A stretch of DNA of 64,000 bases from Stenotrophomonas aracearum. GTDB lineage: Bacteria; Pseudomonadota; Gammaproteobacteria; Xanthomonadales; Xanthomonadaceae. The position numbers were made by a program, and so were the translations under genes. Each line of letters begins with the position of its first letter. Position 1 is the stretch's first letter. The stretch covers positions 2,925,001-2,989,000 of the forward strand of contig NZ_CP115543.1 in NCBI RefSeq assembly GCF_031834615.1, read 5' to 3'. Of this stretch, positions 14,842-26,300 are shown piece by piece. Below the pieces are notes generated by a model that made no database searches, was not told the origin of the DNA, and saw only the letters and a program-made list of their open reading frames with translations.

Positions 14842-16545
14842 ATGCCCCGTTCCACCCCTTTGCTGGCGGCTGTCGCCACCACCCTGCTGCTCGGCGCCTG
14901 CGCCACCCCCGCCTCCTCCTCCCGCGCCACCGGCACCGTTCAGGTCGATGTACCGACCGTGGCCCACCCGGCCGGTGAAACCCCGCAGTGGTGGTACCGC
15001 AGCGGCGCCGCCCGCGCCGCCGGCAGTGGCGCGATGGACGGCCGCGCCAAGAACGTGATCCTGTTCCTGGGCGACGGCATGAGCCTGACCACGGTCGCGG
15101 CCGCGCGCATTTTCGAAGGCCAGCGCAACGGCAATCCGGGTGAAGAGAACCTGCTGTCGTGGGAGCGCTTCCCGGCCACCGCGTTCAGCAAGACCTACAA
15201 CACCGATTCGCAGACCCCCGATTCGGCCGGCACCATGACCGCCATCACCACCGGCGTGAAGACCCACATGGGCGCGATCGGGGTCAGCGCGGGCACCCGC
15301 AGCGACTGCGCCGACAGCCTCGACAAGGGCCTGCTGACCTGGCTGCAGCTGGCCGACAGCGCCGGCATGGCCACCGGCGTGGTCTCCACCGCGCGCCTGA
15401 CCCACGCCACCCCGGCGGCGACCTACGCGCATTCGCCCGAACGCAACTGGGAAAACGACACCGACCTGCCCGAAGCCGCCAAGGCCGCCGGCTGCCAGGA
15501 CATCGCCCAGCAGCTGCTCTCCACCTCGCGCTACGGCCAGGGCCCGCTGGTCGCGCTCGGCGGTGGCCGCGCGCAGTTCACCACCGTGGAAGAGACCGAC
15601 CCGGAGTACGACGACAAGGTCGGCCTGCGCCTGGACGGGCGCAGCCTGGTCAGCGAGTGGAAGCAGGCGCACCCGCAGGGCGCCTATGTGTGGAACGCCG
15701 AACAGCTGAAGGCGGCGGCGAATGCGCCGGCGCTGCTGGGCCTGTTCGAGCCGGACCACATGCGCTACGAGATCGAGCGCAAGGATGACCCGTCCGGCGA
15801 GCCGAGCCTGGCCGAGCTGACCAAGGCCGCCATCGCCAACCTCTCGCGCCACCAGGAAGGCTACGTGCTGATGGTGGAAGGTGCGCGCATCGACCACGCC
15901 AACCACAGCGGCAACGCCTACCGTGCGCTGAGCGACACCGTGGCGCTGTCCGACGCGGTACGCGCGGCAGTGGAGGCGACCTCCGACCAGGACACCCTGA
16001 TCATCGTCACCGCCGACCATTCGCACACGCTGAACTTCGTCGGCTACCCGGCGCGTGGCAACCCGATCCTGGGCAAGGTCAAGGACAAGGGCGGCGAAGA
16101 CGGCGCCGGCGCACTGGACCTCGCCCGCGACGGCACTGGCCTGCCCTACACCACGCTGAGCTACGCCAATGGCCCCGGTTTCACCGGCGCCACCAACCAG
16201 CAGCCGGCCGGCCCCAAGACCTATCCGCACGGCCCGAGCAGCTTCGACCCGGTCAAGGGTCGCCCGGACCTGACCCACGTGGATACCGAGCACCCGGACT
16301 ACATGCAGGAAGCGCTGGTGCCGATGAAGAGCGAAAGCCACGGTGGCGAGGACGTCGGCATCTGGGCCCGTGGCCCGGGCAGCAAGGCGGTACGCGGCAC
16401 CATGGAGCAGAACACGATCTACCACATGATCGTCCAGGCCACCCCGCGACTGCGCGAGCGCCTGTGCCAGGCCGGCACCTGCGACGCCAAGGGCGTGCCG
16501 GTGGAACTACCGACCCCGAAGGCGTTCGAACGCAAGGCGGAATGA
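14842..16545 (+). CDS. Alkaline phosphatase, lipoprotein
   Basis: About 567 residues of the PhoA superfamily. The signal peptide ends in lipobox LGAC (LLLGACATP). The metal-binding motif is ILFLGDGMS, and the nucleophilic serine lies in TPDSAGTMTA. Further metal ligands appear in GARIDHANHSGN, VTADHSHTLNF and the C-terminal SESHGGEDVGIWARG. It hydrolyses phosphomonoesters in the periplasm, presumably anchored to the outer membrane. The start was taken at 14842 (MPRSTPLLAAV), which opens the signal peptide directly; the frame is open 29 codons further upstream. No Pho box was identified in the short upstream gap. Confidence 0.9.
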   Translation: MPRSTPLLAAVATTLLLGACATPASSSRATGTVQVDVPTVAHPAGETPQWWYRSGAARAAGSGAMDGRAKNVILFLGDGMSLTTVAAARIFEGQRNGNPGEENLLSWERFPATAFSKTYNTDSQTPDSAGTMTAITTGVKTHMGAIGVSAGTRSDCADSLDKGLLTWLQLADSAGMATGVVSTARLTHATPAATYAHSPERNWENDTDLPEAAKAAGCQDIAQQLLSTSRYGQGPLVALGGGRAQFTTVEETDPEYDDKVGLRLDGRSLVSEWKQAHPQGAYVWNAEQLKAAANAPALLGLFEPDHMRYEIERKDDPSGEPSLAELTKAAIANLSRHQEGYVLMVEGARIDHANHSGNAYRALSDTVALSDAVRAAVEATSDQDTLIIVTADHSHTLNFVGYPARGNPILGKVKDKGGEDGAGALDLARDGTGLPYTTLSYANGPGFTGATNQQPAGPKTYPHGPSSFDPVKGRPDLTHVDTEHPDYMQEALVPMKSESHGGEDVGIWARGPGSKAVRGTMEQNTIYHMIVQATPRLRERLCQAGTCDAKGVPVELPTPKAFERKAE

Positions 16546-16555
16546 TCGCAGCGAG

Positions 16556-16577
16556 GTAGCGCCGGGCTCTGCCCGGC
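16556..16577 (+). repeat. SMAG-type GTAG palindromic repeat
   Basis: GTAG is followed by an imperfect hairpin GCCGGGC-TCT-GCCCGGC in the gap between the phosphatase and tilS. The GTAG header plus short GC stem is the SMAG repeat plan of Stenotrophomonas. Confidence 0.7.
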
Positions 16578-16600
16578 CAGCCACGTCCGCAACAATTCCG

Positions 16601-17941
16601 ATGGCGGTGAAATGCGTCAAAGCCGATACTCCAAACGTGCCTGACCCAACCGCCCCGACCAGCCCCCTGCCCCCCGCCCCCGACCTGCCCGCGCCGGTGC
16701 TGGTCGGCTTCAGCGGGGGCCTGGACTCCACCGTGCTGCTGCACTGGCTGGCCCAGTCGCCCGCGCAGCGGGCGGCCGGGCTGCACGCGGTGCACGTGCA
16801 CCACGGGCTGCAGGCCGAGGCCGACCGTTGGGCAGCCCACTGCGAGGCGGTCTGCGCGGCATGGTCCATCCCCCTGCAGGTGGTGCGCGTGGACGTACCC
16901 CGCGACAGCGGCGAGGGTCTGGAAGCCGCCGCCCGCCATGTCCGCCGCGAGGCCTTCGCCCGCGTGCTGCGCGAGGGCGAACACCTGGCCCTGGCCCACC
17001 ACCGTGACGACCAGGCCGAAACCTTCCTGCTGCGGGCCCTGCGCGGCTCCGGCGTGGACGGGCTGGCCGCGATCCGCGCGCATGCGCCGTTTGCGGCCGG
17101 TTCGATCTGGCGGCCGCTGCTGCAGCACCCGCGCAGCGACCTGCACGCGCATGCGCTGGCGCACGCGCTGCGCTGGATCGAAGACCCCAGCAACGCGAGC
17201 GACGCGGCCGACCGCAATTTCCTGCGCCTGCGCGTGCTACCGCTGCTGCAGCAGCGCTGGCCGCAGGCCGATGCGGCGTTCGCACGCAGTGCCGAACTCA
17301 GCGCGCAGGCGCAACGCCTGCTCGACGCGTCAGACCACGATACGCTGCGTCGCTGCATGGTCTCACCCGGCGTGCTCGACTGCGCGCGCCTGCAACGGCA
17401 ACCGCGCGAGCGGCGTGCGCGACTCCTGCGGCACTGGGTGCGCAGCGCCGGTCAACCGCCGCTGCCGGCGGCGGGGGTGCAGGCGATCGAACGCGAGCTG
17501 CTACCTGCCGCGCATGACGCCGACGCGCAGTTTGCGTGGCAGGGCGTTCGCATTCGTCGTTGGCGGGGCCACCTGTACCTGTTGCCGATGGCGTTGGCGC
17601 TGCCGCTGGACTGGAGCGTGCACTGGGAGGGCAGCACCCCGCTGGCACTGCCCGACGGGGGCGAACTGGAACTGCTGGGCAGCGCGCGATTGGCCGAGCC
17701 GGTACAGGTCAGCGCGCGCCGGGGCGGCGAGCGCATCCAGCTGCCGGGCCGCAGCCATTCGCATGCACTGAAGGACCTGCTGCAGCAGAGCGGCCTGCCG
17801 CCCTGGCAGCGCCGCCAGCTGCCGCTGCTGTACGCGGGCGAGACCCTGCTGGCGGCCGGCGACCGGGTGATCGGCGCACCACTGCAGCAGTGGCTGGATG
17901 AACACAACGCGCAGTTGCGCTGGACACCGGGCACGGCGTGA
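16601..17941 (+). CDS. tilS: tRNA(Ile)-lysidine synthase TilS
   Basis: A 446-residue cytosolic enzyme. It uses ATP to join lysine to C34 of tRNA-Ile(CAU), changing decoding from AUG to AUA. The PP-loop ATPase motif SGGLDSTVLLHW lies near residues 38-50, followed by VHVHHGLQAEAD and AHHRDDQAETFLLR, both diagnostic of TilS. The C-terminal substrate-binding domain includes PGRSHSHALKDLLQQSGLPPWQR and GDRVIGAP. A Pro-rich N-terminal stretch of about 30 residues is longer than usual; a later start cannot be excluded. Confidence 0.95.
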   Translation: MAVKCVKADTPNVPDPTAPTSPLPPAPDLPAPVLVGFSGGLDSTVLLHWLAQSPAQRAAGLHAVHVHHGLQAEADRWAAHCEAVCAAWSIPLQVVRVDVPRDSGEGLEAAARHVRREAFARVLREGEHLALAHHRDDQAETFLLRALRGSGVDGLAAIRAHAPFAAGSIWRPLLQHPRSDLHAHALAHALRWIEDPSNASDAADRNFLRLRVLPLLQQRWPQADAAFARSAELSAQAQRLLDASDHDTLRRCMVSPGVLDCARLQRQPRERRARLLRHWVRSAGQPPLPAAGVQAIERELLPAAHDADAQFAWQGVRIRRWRGHLYLLPMALALPLDWSVHWEGSTPLALPDGGELELLGSARLAEPVQVSARRGGERIQLPGRSHSHALKDLLQQSGLPPWQRRQLPLLYAGETLLAAGDRVIGAPLQQWLDEHNAQLRWTPGTA

Positions 17942-17977
17942 ATTGACCCCCCGGGGCTGGCGCATCACACTTGCCGC

Positions 17978-18238
17978 ATGGCCAAGAAATCCCCCACTGA
18001 CGCCTCCCCGGTCGCCCACTTCGAGCATTCGCTGGAAGAACTGGAGCAGCTGGTCGAGAAGATGGAAACCGGCGAAATGAGCCTGGAACAGTCGCTCAGC
18101 GCCTACGAACGCGGGGTCGGGCTGTACCGGCAGTGCCAGCAGGCGCTGGAACAGGCCGAGCTGCGCGTGCGCCTGCTCAGCGATCCCGCCCGCCCGGAAA
18201 CCGCCGAGCCGTTCGACCCGCCCAGCCATGACGGTTGA
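17978..18238 (+). CDS. xseB: Exodeoxyribonuclease VII small subunit
   Basis: An 86-residue protein with the XseB signature [32 protein letters not shown], split here as [18 protein letters not shown] and [14 protein letters not shown]. It binds XseA (encoded elsewhere) to form ExoVII, which degrades single-stranded DNA. The last 11 bases overlap the ispA start, so the two are translationally coupled, an arrangement common in Proteobacteria. Confidence 0.95.
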   Translation: MAKKSPTDASPVAHFEHSLEELEQLVEKMETGEMSLEQSLSAYERGVGLYRQCQQALEQAELRVRLLSDPARPETAEPFDPPSHDG

Positions 18239-19106
18239 GTCCACGTTCGCGCGTTGGCGCGACCGCATCGAAAGCCAGCTCGACGCCAGCCTGCCCGCCC
18301 CCGACCTCGCCCCACAACGCCTGCACCAGGCAATGCGCTATTCGGTGCTGGGCGGCGGCAAGCGCATGCGGCCGCTGCTGGTGTATGCCAGCGGGCAGAT
18401 CTTCGGTGCCGACGAAGCCGCGCTGGATGCGCCGGCGATGGCGGTGGAGCTGATCCACGCGTATTCGCTGGTGCACGATGACCTGCCGGCGATGGACGAC
18501 GACGCCATGCGGCGTGGTCGGCCTACCACTCACATCGCCTTCGATGAAGCCACCGCGATCCTGGCCGGCGATGCATTGCAGACGCGCGCGTTCGGCCTGC
18601 TCGCCGACGCACCGCTGCCGGCGTTGCTGCGCGTGCACTGCCTGCAGGCGTTGAGCCACGCGTCGGGCGCGGCCGGCATGTGCGGGGGCCAGGCGCTGGA
18701 CATCGATGCCACCGGCCACGCGCAGCCGCTGGCCGACCTGCAGCGCATGCATGCGTTGAAGACCGGTGCGCTGATCCGCGCAGCAGTGCGCATGGGTGCG
18801 TTGTGTGGTGAGGCGCCGCAGGCCGACCTGCTGCAGCTGGACGCGTTCGCCGACGCGTTGGGCCTGGCGTTCCAGGTGCGCGATGACATCCTGGATGTGG
18901 AAGCCAGTTCGGAACAGCTCGGCAAGACGGCCGGCAAGGACCAGGCGCAGGCGAAATCCACGTTCCCGGCGTTGTTGGGGATGGGCGGGGCGAAGGCGGA
19001 ACTGGCGGCGCTCAGCCAGCGCATGCGCGAGAGCCTTGCCGTGTATGACGAGCGCGCCGATGCATTGCGAGCTCTCGGCAGACTGGCAGTCGAACGTAAC
19101 CACTGA
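18228..19106 (+). CDS. ispA: Farnesyl diphosphate synthase (polyprenyl synthetase)
   Basis: A 292-residue cytosolic prenyltransferase that condenses IPP with DMAPP and GPP to farnesyl diphosphate for quinones and the undecaprenyl carrier. The first Asp-rich motif is DDLPAMDDD (about residues 84-92), with two residues between the aspartate pairs as in FPP synthases of this type. The second is DDILD within [20 protein letters not shown] binds the diphosphate. It starts inside the end of xseB. A SMAG repeat dimer and a terminator follow. Confidence 0.95.
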   Translation: MTVESTFARWRDRIESQLDASLPAPDLAPQRLHQAMRYSVLGGGKRMRPLLVYASGQIFGADEAALDAPAMAVELIHAYSLVHDDLPAMDDDAMRRGRPTTHIAFDEATAILAGDALQTRAFGLLADAPLPALLRVHCLQALSHASGAAGMCGGQALDIDATGHAQPLADLQRMHALKTGALIRAAVRMGALCGEAPQADLLQLDAFADALGLAFQVRDDILDVEASSEQLGKTAGKDQAQAKSTFPALLGMGGAKAELAALSQRMRESLAVYDERADALRALGRLAVERNH

Positions 19107-19107
19107 C

Positions 19108-19177
19108 GTAGTGCCGGCCGCCGGCCGGCTCCTCATTCGGCCGGCATCATGCGGATCCGGCCAGCGGCCGGCACTAC
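19108..19177. repeat. Inverted pair of SMAG repeats after ispA
   Basis: One unit (19108-19129) begins GTAGTGCCGGCCGCCGGC on the plus strand. Its partner (about 19156-19177) begins GTAGTGCCGGCCGCTGGC on the minus strand. Head-to-head pairs of this kind can fold into one long hairpin. Confidence 0.85.
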
Positions 19178-19230
19178 GGCGGGTTTACGTCATGCGGGAG
19201 AACGCCCGTGCGGTTCACGTCATGCATAAA

Positions 19231-19262
19231 AAAACGCCCGGCATTGCCGGGCGTTCTTTTTT
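19231..19262. terminator. Bidirectional terminator between ispA and the DUF4870 gene
   Basis: AACGCCCGGC and GCCGGGCGTT form a perfect 10-bp stem with loop ATT. It is flanked by an A-run on the left and a T-rich run on the right, so it should work for both convergent genes. Confidence 0.9.
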
Positions 19263-19277
19263 CCACCACTGCGTCGC

Positions 19278-19661
19278 TTACTTCACCAGGCGCAGGGTGA
19301 ACGGGTAGCGGTACGCTTCGCCGTTGTTGGCCTTCACTGCGGCGATGATGCAGAACACGATGTTGAGGATGCCGACCAGCGGGGCCAGCAGGCCGCCAAT
19401 GATGATGATCATCAGGATGAAGCAGATGATCATCGCCAGGGTGATGGTGATCTGGAAGTTCAGCGCTTCCTTGGCCTGGTCGGTGACAAAGCCCTTGCTG
19501 CTGTCGTCCTTGCTGATCAGCCAGATGATGAGCGGGCCGATGAACCAGGTGAAGATGCCGAGCAGGTGCGCAGCCAGCGCCATGGTGCGCTGGTCGCTGG
19601 GGACCGGGCCGACGCTGGTCGGCGGCGGCGGCGGGGCGGTGACGTTGTCGAATTCGCTCAC
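19278..19661 (-). CDS. DUF4870 domain small membrane protein
   Basis: A 127-residue protein with an N-terminal Pro-rich stretch (APPPPPTSVGP). It then has three to four hydrophobic helices around LAAHLLGIFTWFIGPLIIWL, ITLAMIICFILMIIIIGGLL and VGILNIVFCIIAAVKA, and ends AYRYPFTLRLVK. This is the Tic20/DUF4870 plan. Function is unknown. It stands alone: convergent with ispA through a shared terminator, and separated by 88 bases from the pmbA stop. Confidence 0.85.
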   Translation of the reverse strand: MSEFDNVTAPPPPPTSVGPVPSDQRTMALAAHLLGIFTWFIGPLIIWLISKDDSSKGFVTDQAKEALNFQITITLAMIICFILMIIIIGGLLAPLVGILNIVFCIIAAVKANNGEAYRYPFTLRLVK

Positions 19662-19749
19662 GTGAAACTCCTTATCCAGTGTGTGGGTGGTGCGTGGCAG
19701 GCTCCCCGCCTGCCGCGTCAGCCAGCACAGGATACGTCAATCGATGCCG

Positions 19750-21117
19750 TCAATCGTTACCGGCTACCGTCATTCGCCCGACCAGGATCGAGCCCACCTG
19801 CACGTGCGAACGCCGGTCGATGTCGCTGCCCACCGCTTCGATCGCGGCGAACATGTCCTTGAGATTGCCGGCGATAGTGATGCCGTCCACCGGGTACTGG
19901 ATTTCGCCATTCTCCACCCGGAAACCGCCGGCGCCGCGCGAGTAGTCGCCGGTCACGCCGTTGACGCCCTGCCCCATCAGCTCGGTCACCAGCAGGCCGT
20001 TGCCCATCTGGCGCGCCATCGAGGCAAGGTCGCCGGCATTGGCGCGTACCAGCAGGTTATGCACGCCACCGGCATTGCCGGTGGTGACCAGGCCGAGCTT
20101 GCGCGCTGAATAGCTGCCCAGCACGTAACGCTGCAGCACCCCGTCTTCGATCAGCGACGAATCGCGGGTGGCCACGCCGTCGCCGTCGAACGCGGTCGAG
20201 CGCAGTCCGCGGCGCAGCAGCGGCCGCTCGTCCACCGCGAACCAGTCCGGGAACAGCTGCGTGCCCACGCTGTCGAGCAGGAAGCTGGCGCGGCGGTACA
20301 GCGCCCCGCCGGAGACCGCGCCGAGCAGGTGGCCGATCAACGAGCGCGCCACTTCGGGTGAATACAGCACCGGCATCTGCGCGGTGGCCATCGAGCGCGG
20401 CTGCAGGCGGGCCACGGTCCGCTCGGCGGCGCGGCGGCCGATCGCGGCGGCGTCTTCCAGGTCCTCACGGGCCAGCGCGCTGCTGTACCACCCGTCGCGC
20501 TGCATGCCGTCGCCCTGCCCGGCGATCAGCGCGCAGCCAATCGAGTGGTGGCTGCTGCGGTCGCGGCCGATGAACCCGTGCGAGTTGGCGTACACCGACA
20601 GGCTGGTGGCGGTGGCCGCCGAGGCGCCGTCGGAATTGCTGATGCGCGGGTCGGCGCCACGCCCGGCCGTTTCACAGGCCAGCGCCAGGTCCACGGCCTG
20701 GTCGGCCTGCAGGGCCCAGGGGTGCCAGCTGTCCAGGTCCGGAAACTCCCGGGCCATCAGCGCCGGGTCGGCCAGGCCGGCGGCCTCGTCGTCCTCGGTG
20801 TGGCGGGCGATCGCGCAGGCCTGGGCCACGGTGGCCTCCAGGCTGGCCGGCTGCAGGTCGGCGGTGCTGGCACTGCCCTTGCGCTGGCCGAAGTACACGG
20901 TCACGGCAATGCCGCGGTCGCGGGTGGATTCCACCGTTTCGACCTCGCCCAGGCGCACGTTCACGTCCAGCCCGCGCTCTTCGCTGCAGCTGACTTCGGC
21001 CTGGCTGGCGCCCAGCGCCCGTGCCCGCTCCAACAGCTGCTGGGAGATGTCGGCCAGCTGTTCCAGCCGCTGCAGGCTGTCGTCGGCGGCGGCGGCTTCA
21101 GGGGAGATCACGTTCAA
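19750..21117 (-). CDS. pmbA: Metalloprotease PmbA (TldE)
   Basis: A 455-residue TldD/PmbA-family protein that acts with TldD as a heterodimeric peptidase; in E. coli the pair matures microcin B17 and degrades CcdA. The conserved N-terminal domain contains [21 protein letters not shown]. The C-terminal part has [21 protein letters not shown] and [21 protein letters not shown], diagnostic for PmbA. It lacks the HExxxH of TldD, as expected for this subunit. It is divergent from darP with a gap of about 70 bases, and tldD lies just beyond darP. Confidence 0.95.
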   Translation of the reverse strand: MNVISPEAAAADDSLQRLEQLADISQQLLERARALGASQAEVSCSEERGLDVNVRLGEVETVESTRDRGIAVTVYFGQRKGSASTADLQPASLEATVAQACAIARHTEDDEAAGLADPALMAREFPDLDSWHPWALQADQAVDLALACETAGRGADPRISNSDGASAATATSLSVYANSHGFIGRDRSSHHSIGCALIAGQGDGMQRDGWYSSALAREDLEDAAAIGRRAAERTVARLQPRSMATAQMPVLYSPEVARSLIGHLLGAVSGGALYRRASFLLDSVGTQLFPDWFAVDERPLLRRGLRSTAFDGDGVATRDSSLIEDGVLQRYVLGSYSARKLGLVTTGNAGGVHNLLVRANAGDLASMARQMGNGLLVTELMGQGVNGVTGDYSRGAGGFRVENGEIQYPVDGITIAGNLKDMFAAIEAVGSDIDRRSHVQVGSILVGRMTVAGND

Positions 21118-21185
21118 TGCTTTATCCTGTACGGGTGAGTGCCGGGCGCAACGCCGGGCACAGTTCTGGATGTGGAAAGAAGACG

Positions 21186-21779
21186 ATGCGCGGACGCGAC
21201 GAAGAAACCGGTGAATTCCTTGATATCAGCCGCAGCCAGAACCGGCGCGACGCGCTGGACGTGCTGGCCTTGGGCGAGAAGCTGGTGTCGCTGACCCCGG
21301 CCCAGCTGGCCCGCGTGCCGGTCCCGGAAGACCTGCTGCCGCACATCGCCGAAGCCAAGCGGATCACCGCGCATATCGCCCACAAGCGCCAGCTGGCGTT
21401 CCTGGCCAAGCACATGCGGCGCGAAGACGAAGCCACGCTGGACGCGATCCGCGACGCGCTGGATGTGAACAGCGAAACCTCGCGCCGCGAAGTGGCCGCC
21501 CTGCACCGCGCCGAAGACTGGCGCGAGCGCCTGCTCAAGGACGGCGACAAGGCGCTGTCGACGCTGCTGGAGGAATACCCGCAGGCCGACCGCCAGCAGC
21601 TGCGCACGCTGGTGCGCAACGCACAGGCTGAGCGGGCGAAGAACAAGCCGCCGCGCGCCTTCCGCGAGCTCTACCAGGTGCTGCGCGCGCTGTTCGTGCC
21701 GGCTGCACTGGGCCTGGACGCGGTCGCGTCCGACAGCGACGCTGACGCCGACGACCTCGACGACGACAGCAACGACTGA
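21186..21779 (+). CDS. darP: Ribosome biogenesis factor DarP (YjgA, DUF615)
   Basis: A 197-residue protein that associates with late 50S precursors. The family core is recognisable: [20 protein letters not shown], then [20 protein letters not shown] and a C-terminal [12 protein letters not shown] helix. The tail is acidic ([15 protein letters not shown]). The start at 21186 ([11 protein letters not shown]) is the usual one; the frame is open further upstream without support. Its place between pmbA and tldD is a conserved neighbourhood in gammaproteobacteria. Confidence 0.93.
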   Translation: MRGRDEETGEFLDISRSQNRRDALDVLALGEKLVSLTPAQLARVPVPEDLLPHIAEAKRITAHIAHKRQLAFLAKHMRREDEATLDAIRDALDVNSETSRREVAALHRAEDWRERLLKDGDKALSTLLEEYPQADRQQLRTLVRNAQAERAKNKPPRAFRELYQVLRALFVPAALGLDAVASDSDADADDLDDDSND

Positions 21780-21807
21780 ACCGGGCAGGCGGGACGGCAT
21801 CCGGCGA

Positions 21808-23253
21808 TCAGGCCTGGGTGCCGCCCACGGTGATGCCGTCGATCAACAGCGACGGCTGGCCCACGCCCACCGGCACGCTCTGGCCGTCCTTGCCGCACAC
21901 GCCCACGCCTTCGTCCAGCGCCAGGTCGTTGCCGATCATGCGCACCTTCTGCATCGTTTCCGGACCGTTGCCGATCAGGGTGGCGCCCTTCACCGGCGCG
22001 GTGACCTTGCCGTCTTCGATCAGGTAGGCCTCGGTGGCCGAGAACACGTACTTGCCGCTGGTGATGTCGACCTGGCCGCCACCGAAGTTCACCGCATACA
22101 GGCCACGCTTGACCGAGCGGATCATCTCTTCCGGGTCGTGCTGGCCGGCACGCATGTAGGTGTTGGTCATGCGCGGCATGGTCATGTGCGCGAACGACTC
22201 GCGGCGACCATTGCCGGTCGGGGCCACGCCCATCAGCCGCGCGTTGAGCGAGTCCTGCATGTAGCCGACCAGGATGCCGTCCTCGATCAGCGTGGTGCAC
22301 TGGGTCGGGTGGCCTTCGTCGTCGATGTTGAGCGAGCCGCGGCGGCCGTCCAGGGTGCCGTCGTCGACGATGGTCACGCCCTTGGCGGCCACGCGCTCGC
22401 CGATGCGGCCGGCGTACACGCTGGTGCCCTTGCGGTTGAAGTCGCCTTCCAGGCCATGCCCGACCGCTTCATGCAGCAGCACGCCCGGCCACCCCGGGCC
22501 GAGCACCACGGTCATCACGCCGGCCGGGGCCGGGATCGCCTCCAGGTTGACCAGCGCCTGGCGCAGCGCTTCGCGCGCGAAGGCTTCCGGGCGCCCGTCG
22601 GCGAACAGTTCCCCGTAGCTGTAACGACCACCGCCGCCGGCATAGCCGGATTCGCGGCGGCCGTGCTGTTCCACGATCACCTGCACGTTCAGGCGTACCA
22701 GCGGGCGGATGTCGCCGGCCAGCACGCCGTCGCTGCGCGCGATCAGCACCGTGTCGACGCCGCCGGACAAGCTCACCATCACCTGCTGCACGCGCGGGTC
22801 GGCCGCGCGCAGGTAGCGGTCCAGGCGCTTGAGCACCTCGACCTTGGCTTCATTGCCGATCCCGTCGATGGGGTCCAGCGCGGGGTACAGCGCGCGGGCG
22901 TTGCCGCGCACCAGGGCACGGGCCGGCTGCGCGCCGCCGTCGCGTGAGATCGCGCGCGCCGACTGCGCGGCGGCCAGCAGCGCGTCGCCGTGGATGTCAT
23001 CGGAATAGGAGAAGCCGGTCTTCTCGCCGGCGATCGCGCGCACGCCCACGCCCTGCTCGATGGAGTGGGCGCCGTCCTTGACGATGCCGTCTTCCACGCT
23101 CCAGCTTTCGCGGCGGGCGTGCTGGAAGTACAGGTCGCCGAAATCGATGCCCGGCCCCAGCAGGGTGCCGAAGGTGCGCTCCAGGCCACCGGCGTCGAGC
23201 CCGGCAGGCAGCAGCAGGCGGTCTTGGGCAAGGGTGAGTGCGTTTTCAGTCAT
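21808..23253 (-). CDS. tldD: Metalloprotease TldD
   Basis: A 481-residue catalytic subunit of the TldD/PmbA peptidase. The zinc site is [11 protein letters not shown] (HExxxH), in [20 protein letters not shown]. The N-terminal domain has [18 protein letters not shown] and the C-terminal region [17 protein letters not shown]. Length is normal. It converges with darP (28-base gap) and lies about 57 bases downstream of the large AsmA-like gene, suggesting co-transcription with yhdP, rng and maf on the minus strand. Confidence 0.95.
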   Translation of the reverse strand: MTENALTLAQDRLLLPAGLDAGGLERTFGTLLGPGIDFGDLYFQHARRESWSVEDGIVKDGAHSIEQGVGVRAIAGEKTGFSYSDDIHGDALLAAAQSARAISRDGGAQPARALVRGNARALYPALDPIDGIGNEAKVEVLKRLDRYLRAADPRVQQVMVSLSGGVDTVLIARSDGVLAGDIRPLVRLNVQVIVEQHGRRESGYAGGGGRYSYGELFADGRPEAFAREALRQALVNLEAIPAPAGVMTVVLGPGWPGVLLHEAVGHGLEGDFNRKGTSVYAGRIGERVAAKGVTIVDDGTLDGRRGSLNIDDEGHPTQCTTLIEDGILVGYMQDSLNARLMGVAPTGNGRRESFAHMTMPRMTNTYMRAGQHDPEEMIRSVKRGLYAVNFGGGQVDITSGKYVFSATEAYLIEDGKVTAPVKGATLIGNGPETMQKVRMIGNDLALDEGVGVCGKDGQSVPVGVGQPSLLIDGITVGGTQA

Positions 23254-23309
23254 GGTCTTGATCTATGGGCGCCGGGCGGGAGTGCAACCCGGTCGCGGGA
23301 AAAAGGGGG

Positions 23310-26300
23310 TCAACGTGCCACCGGCGCGGGTGCGGCCGGTTTCGGCGCATCGTCACGGTCGATCACGTCGACCTTGGGCTCGGCCCACGGGCCGGTCACC
23401 CGGTAGGTCTTGGCGCCGATCTCGCCCAGCGGCTTGGACAACACCGCATTGGCCGCCGCACCCACCGCCGCGCCCACCGGGCCGCCGGCGACCGCGCCGA
23501 CCACGGTGAGCAGGTTGCCCGCGCGCGGATTGACGTCGATGGTCTGGTCGAACTGCTGGCGGCGCAGGTCGGTGCGCCCGCGGATGCTGATGTTGGCGGC
23601 CGGGCCTTCGATCAGCACCTTGTCGGTGGTGGCCATGCCGTCGGCGAACGCCAGCGTGCCGCCGATCTGGTTGAAGGCAAAGCCCTTGGAGAAGAAGTCG
23701 CGGAAGTCGAACATCAGCCGGCGCGGCAGCTGGGCCACGCTGAGCAGGCCGAGCACGCGGCCAGCGCCGGGCTCCAGCTCCAGCAGCTGGCCATTGCGCG
23801 CGTGCACCTCCATCCGGCCCTGCAACGCGCCCAGCTGGAAGTCCGACGGACCGCCCTGCCAGCCGGCCTCGAGGGTGATCTGGCCCTGGCCGCTGCGCAG
23901 CTGGCCGCCGTAGTCCAGGTTCTGCATCAGGCCGCCCAGGTCTTCGCTGTCTACCTTGACCTCGACATGGGTACTGGCCGCGGGGCCCATCCCGAGCCAG
24001 CGGCCCTGGATGTCGATGGCCTGCTTCGGCGCGCGGAACTGCAGTTTGTCCACGCTCAGGCCGTTGCCGAACGGGCGCGTGCGCAGCACCGCCTGGCCCA
24101 GCCGCGCCTTGCCGAACTGCAGGTCGGCCACGTCCAGCGACAGCGGCGGAATCTTCGCCGGGTTGGTGTCGTTGGCGCTGGCCTGCACACGCGCGGGCAA
24201 GGTGGCGTCGGCGGGCAGCAGGATCGGCGCGCCGTCGCCCGGCGCCTTCACCGGCGACGGCGGCGACTGCCAGTGCACGCGGTCGAGCGTGCCGACAATC
24301 GGTGCGCCGTCGGCACTGGGCACGCTCAGGTCACCGGCCAGCGACGGGCCGTCCAGGCGCACGTCGATCCCGCTGTTGGAGGGCCGCAGCTGCAGGCGCG
24401 TCTGCGGGAACATGCCGCCGGCCAGCAGCAGCTGGCCGACCTGCACGTCGACCTGGCGCAGCGGCATCGGGTCGGCGTCGGGGGTGCCCCCCGGCGAGCG
24501 CGCCAGCGCGATCCAGTCCAGCGCATCCAGCGAGCCACTCTGGCCGTTGACCACCAGCCCGCTGGCCGGCGGTTCGCGGTCGACCGTGTCGCTGCCCAGC
24601 GTGACCTGCACGCCGGTCTGGTTGTTGTGCGTGCGCGCCGCCAGCGCCAGGCGCTGGCCGAACGCCACGTCCACCCGTCCCGCGCCCATCGGCAGCTGCG
24701 CGGTGACCGAGGTGGCCAGCGGGGTGTCAGCCGGCTTGTCCAGCGGCGCCGGCAGGTCCAGGCGGGTGCCGACCAACTCCGAATCCAGGCGCAGCATCGT
24801 CGGCGGTTGCAGCTTGCTGCCCGCCGCGACCTTGGGAAGGGTGACCCCGATCGTCCATCGCGACGTGCCCTGGATGTACGGTTTGAGCCAGCCCAGTTCC
24901 GGCGCCCGGTCGAGCAGCAGGCCGGCGTCCAGCGCGGCGCCGAGCTCGGCTTCGAACGCCTGCTGCGGGTCGCGCACATAGCCACCGGCACGCAGGCTCA
25001 ACTGGCCGTCCTGGCCCAGATGGCGCACGGCCAGCGCCTCGGCACCGAAACCGTCCCGGCTGTACTTTGCCAAGCCCCGCATCGCATCGAAGGTCAGGTC
25101 GAAACGCTTGTCCGACAGCGTGGCGCCGTCCAGCTCGACCGTGCCCTGCAGGTGGCCGGGGCCCTGGTCGTGGTGCAGCGGCTGCAGCAGGTCGAAGGTG
25201 ACCGCTGCGGGGCCCTTGGCGCTCAGGTTGTCCAGCGAATCCGCATAGGTGGCATGCAGCGGGCTCTGCTTGAGCATCGCCAGCAGCGCGCCGGCGTCGC
25301 TGCGGGTGGTCGCCTTCACCGTCAACGCGGATGGGCCGAAATCTGCGATACCTGCATCGAAGTGGTCCACCACCACCCCGGCCAGGTCGCCGCGACCGTG
25401 CATTTCAAACCCCGGGCCGATGAAGGCGATATCGCCATCCACCTTGTCCATGGTCGGCCAGTCGTGCTGGAAGCGGATGTTGCCGTTGTCGATATGCCCG
25501 CTGGCCTCGAAGCGGCCGTTGTTCCTGTCGAACGGCCAGTCTTCCAGGTCGCCGGTGACCAGGCCGATGCCGCCGCGCACATAACCGCCCACCAGCGCCG
25601 CGTCCAGCCAGTCGGTGGCGCCCTTGCTCATCTTGGAATGGATCCAGAAGCGCTTGGCCGCCGTCATCGGCACGTCGTCCAGCTTGGCCGCCAGCTGCAG
25701 CCACGGGCGGGTGCCATTGCCCTGGAACCACACCGTGCCGCGCACGTCGGCGGCGTAGTCGGTACCCTGCACGCGCAGCGCCGGGGTGCCGATCCGCCAG
25801 CCGCCGCCTTCATCGCGCCAGCCGACCATGCTGCCGGCCAGGCGCACGTCGTGGCGCACGCCGAAGCCGGTGGGCCAGTCGAACTGCATCACCCGCGACG
25901 GTTGCAGGTCCAGCCGGAACCCGTTGGCGTCGCCGTTGAAGTGCCCGCCCACCCCGCTCAGGCCCGGCGCGTGGCCGGCCGCAGCGAACTGGATGTCCTC
26001 GAGGTCGCCTTCGAACTGCAGTGCACCGTCGCGCTCGCCGGCCACCCGCACGCGGCGCATCCGCACCTGCGGTGCGGCGTCATGCAGCCAGGCACGCAGG
26101 CCCGGATCGATCCGGTCGGTCAGCGCCAACCCGCGCAGCAGTGCGGTGGCGTCGATGTTGTCGCCGGCCAGCGCCAGGTGCTGGCCGCCGGCGATCAACA
26201 GGCCATCGAGCTGTTCGGTGCGCCCGTCCAGGCCGATCCGCAGGCGCGGCGCGTCGGCCCGCCAGCCGCCCTGCACCCAGCGCCAGCGCGCACGCAGTTG

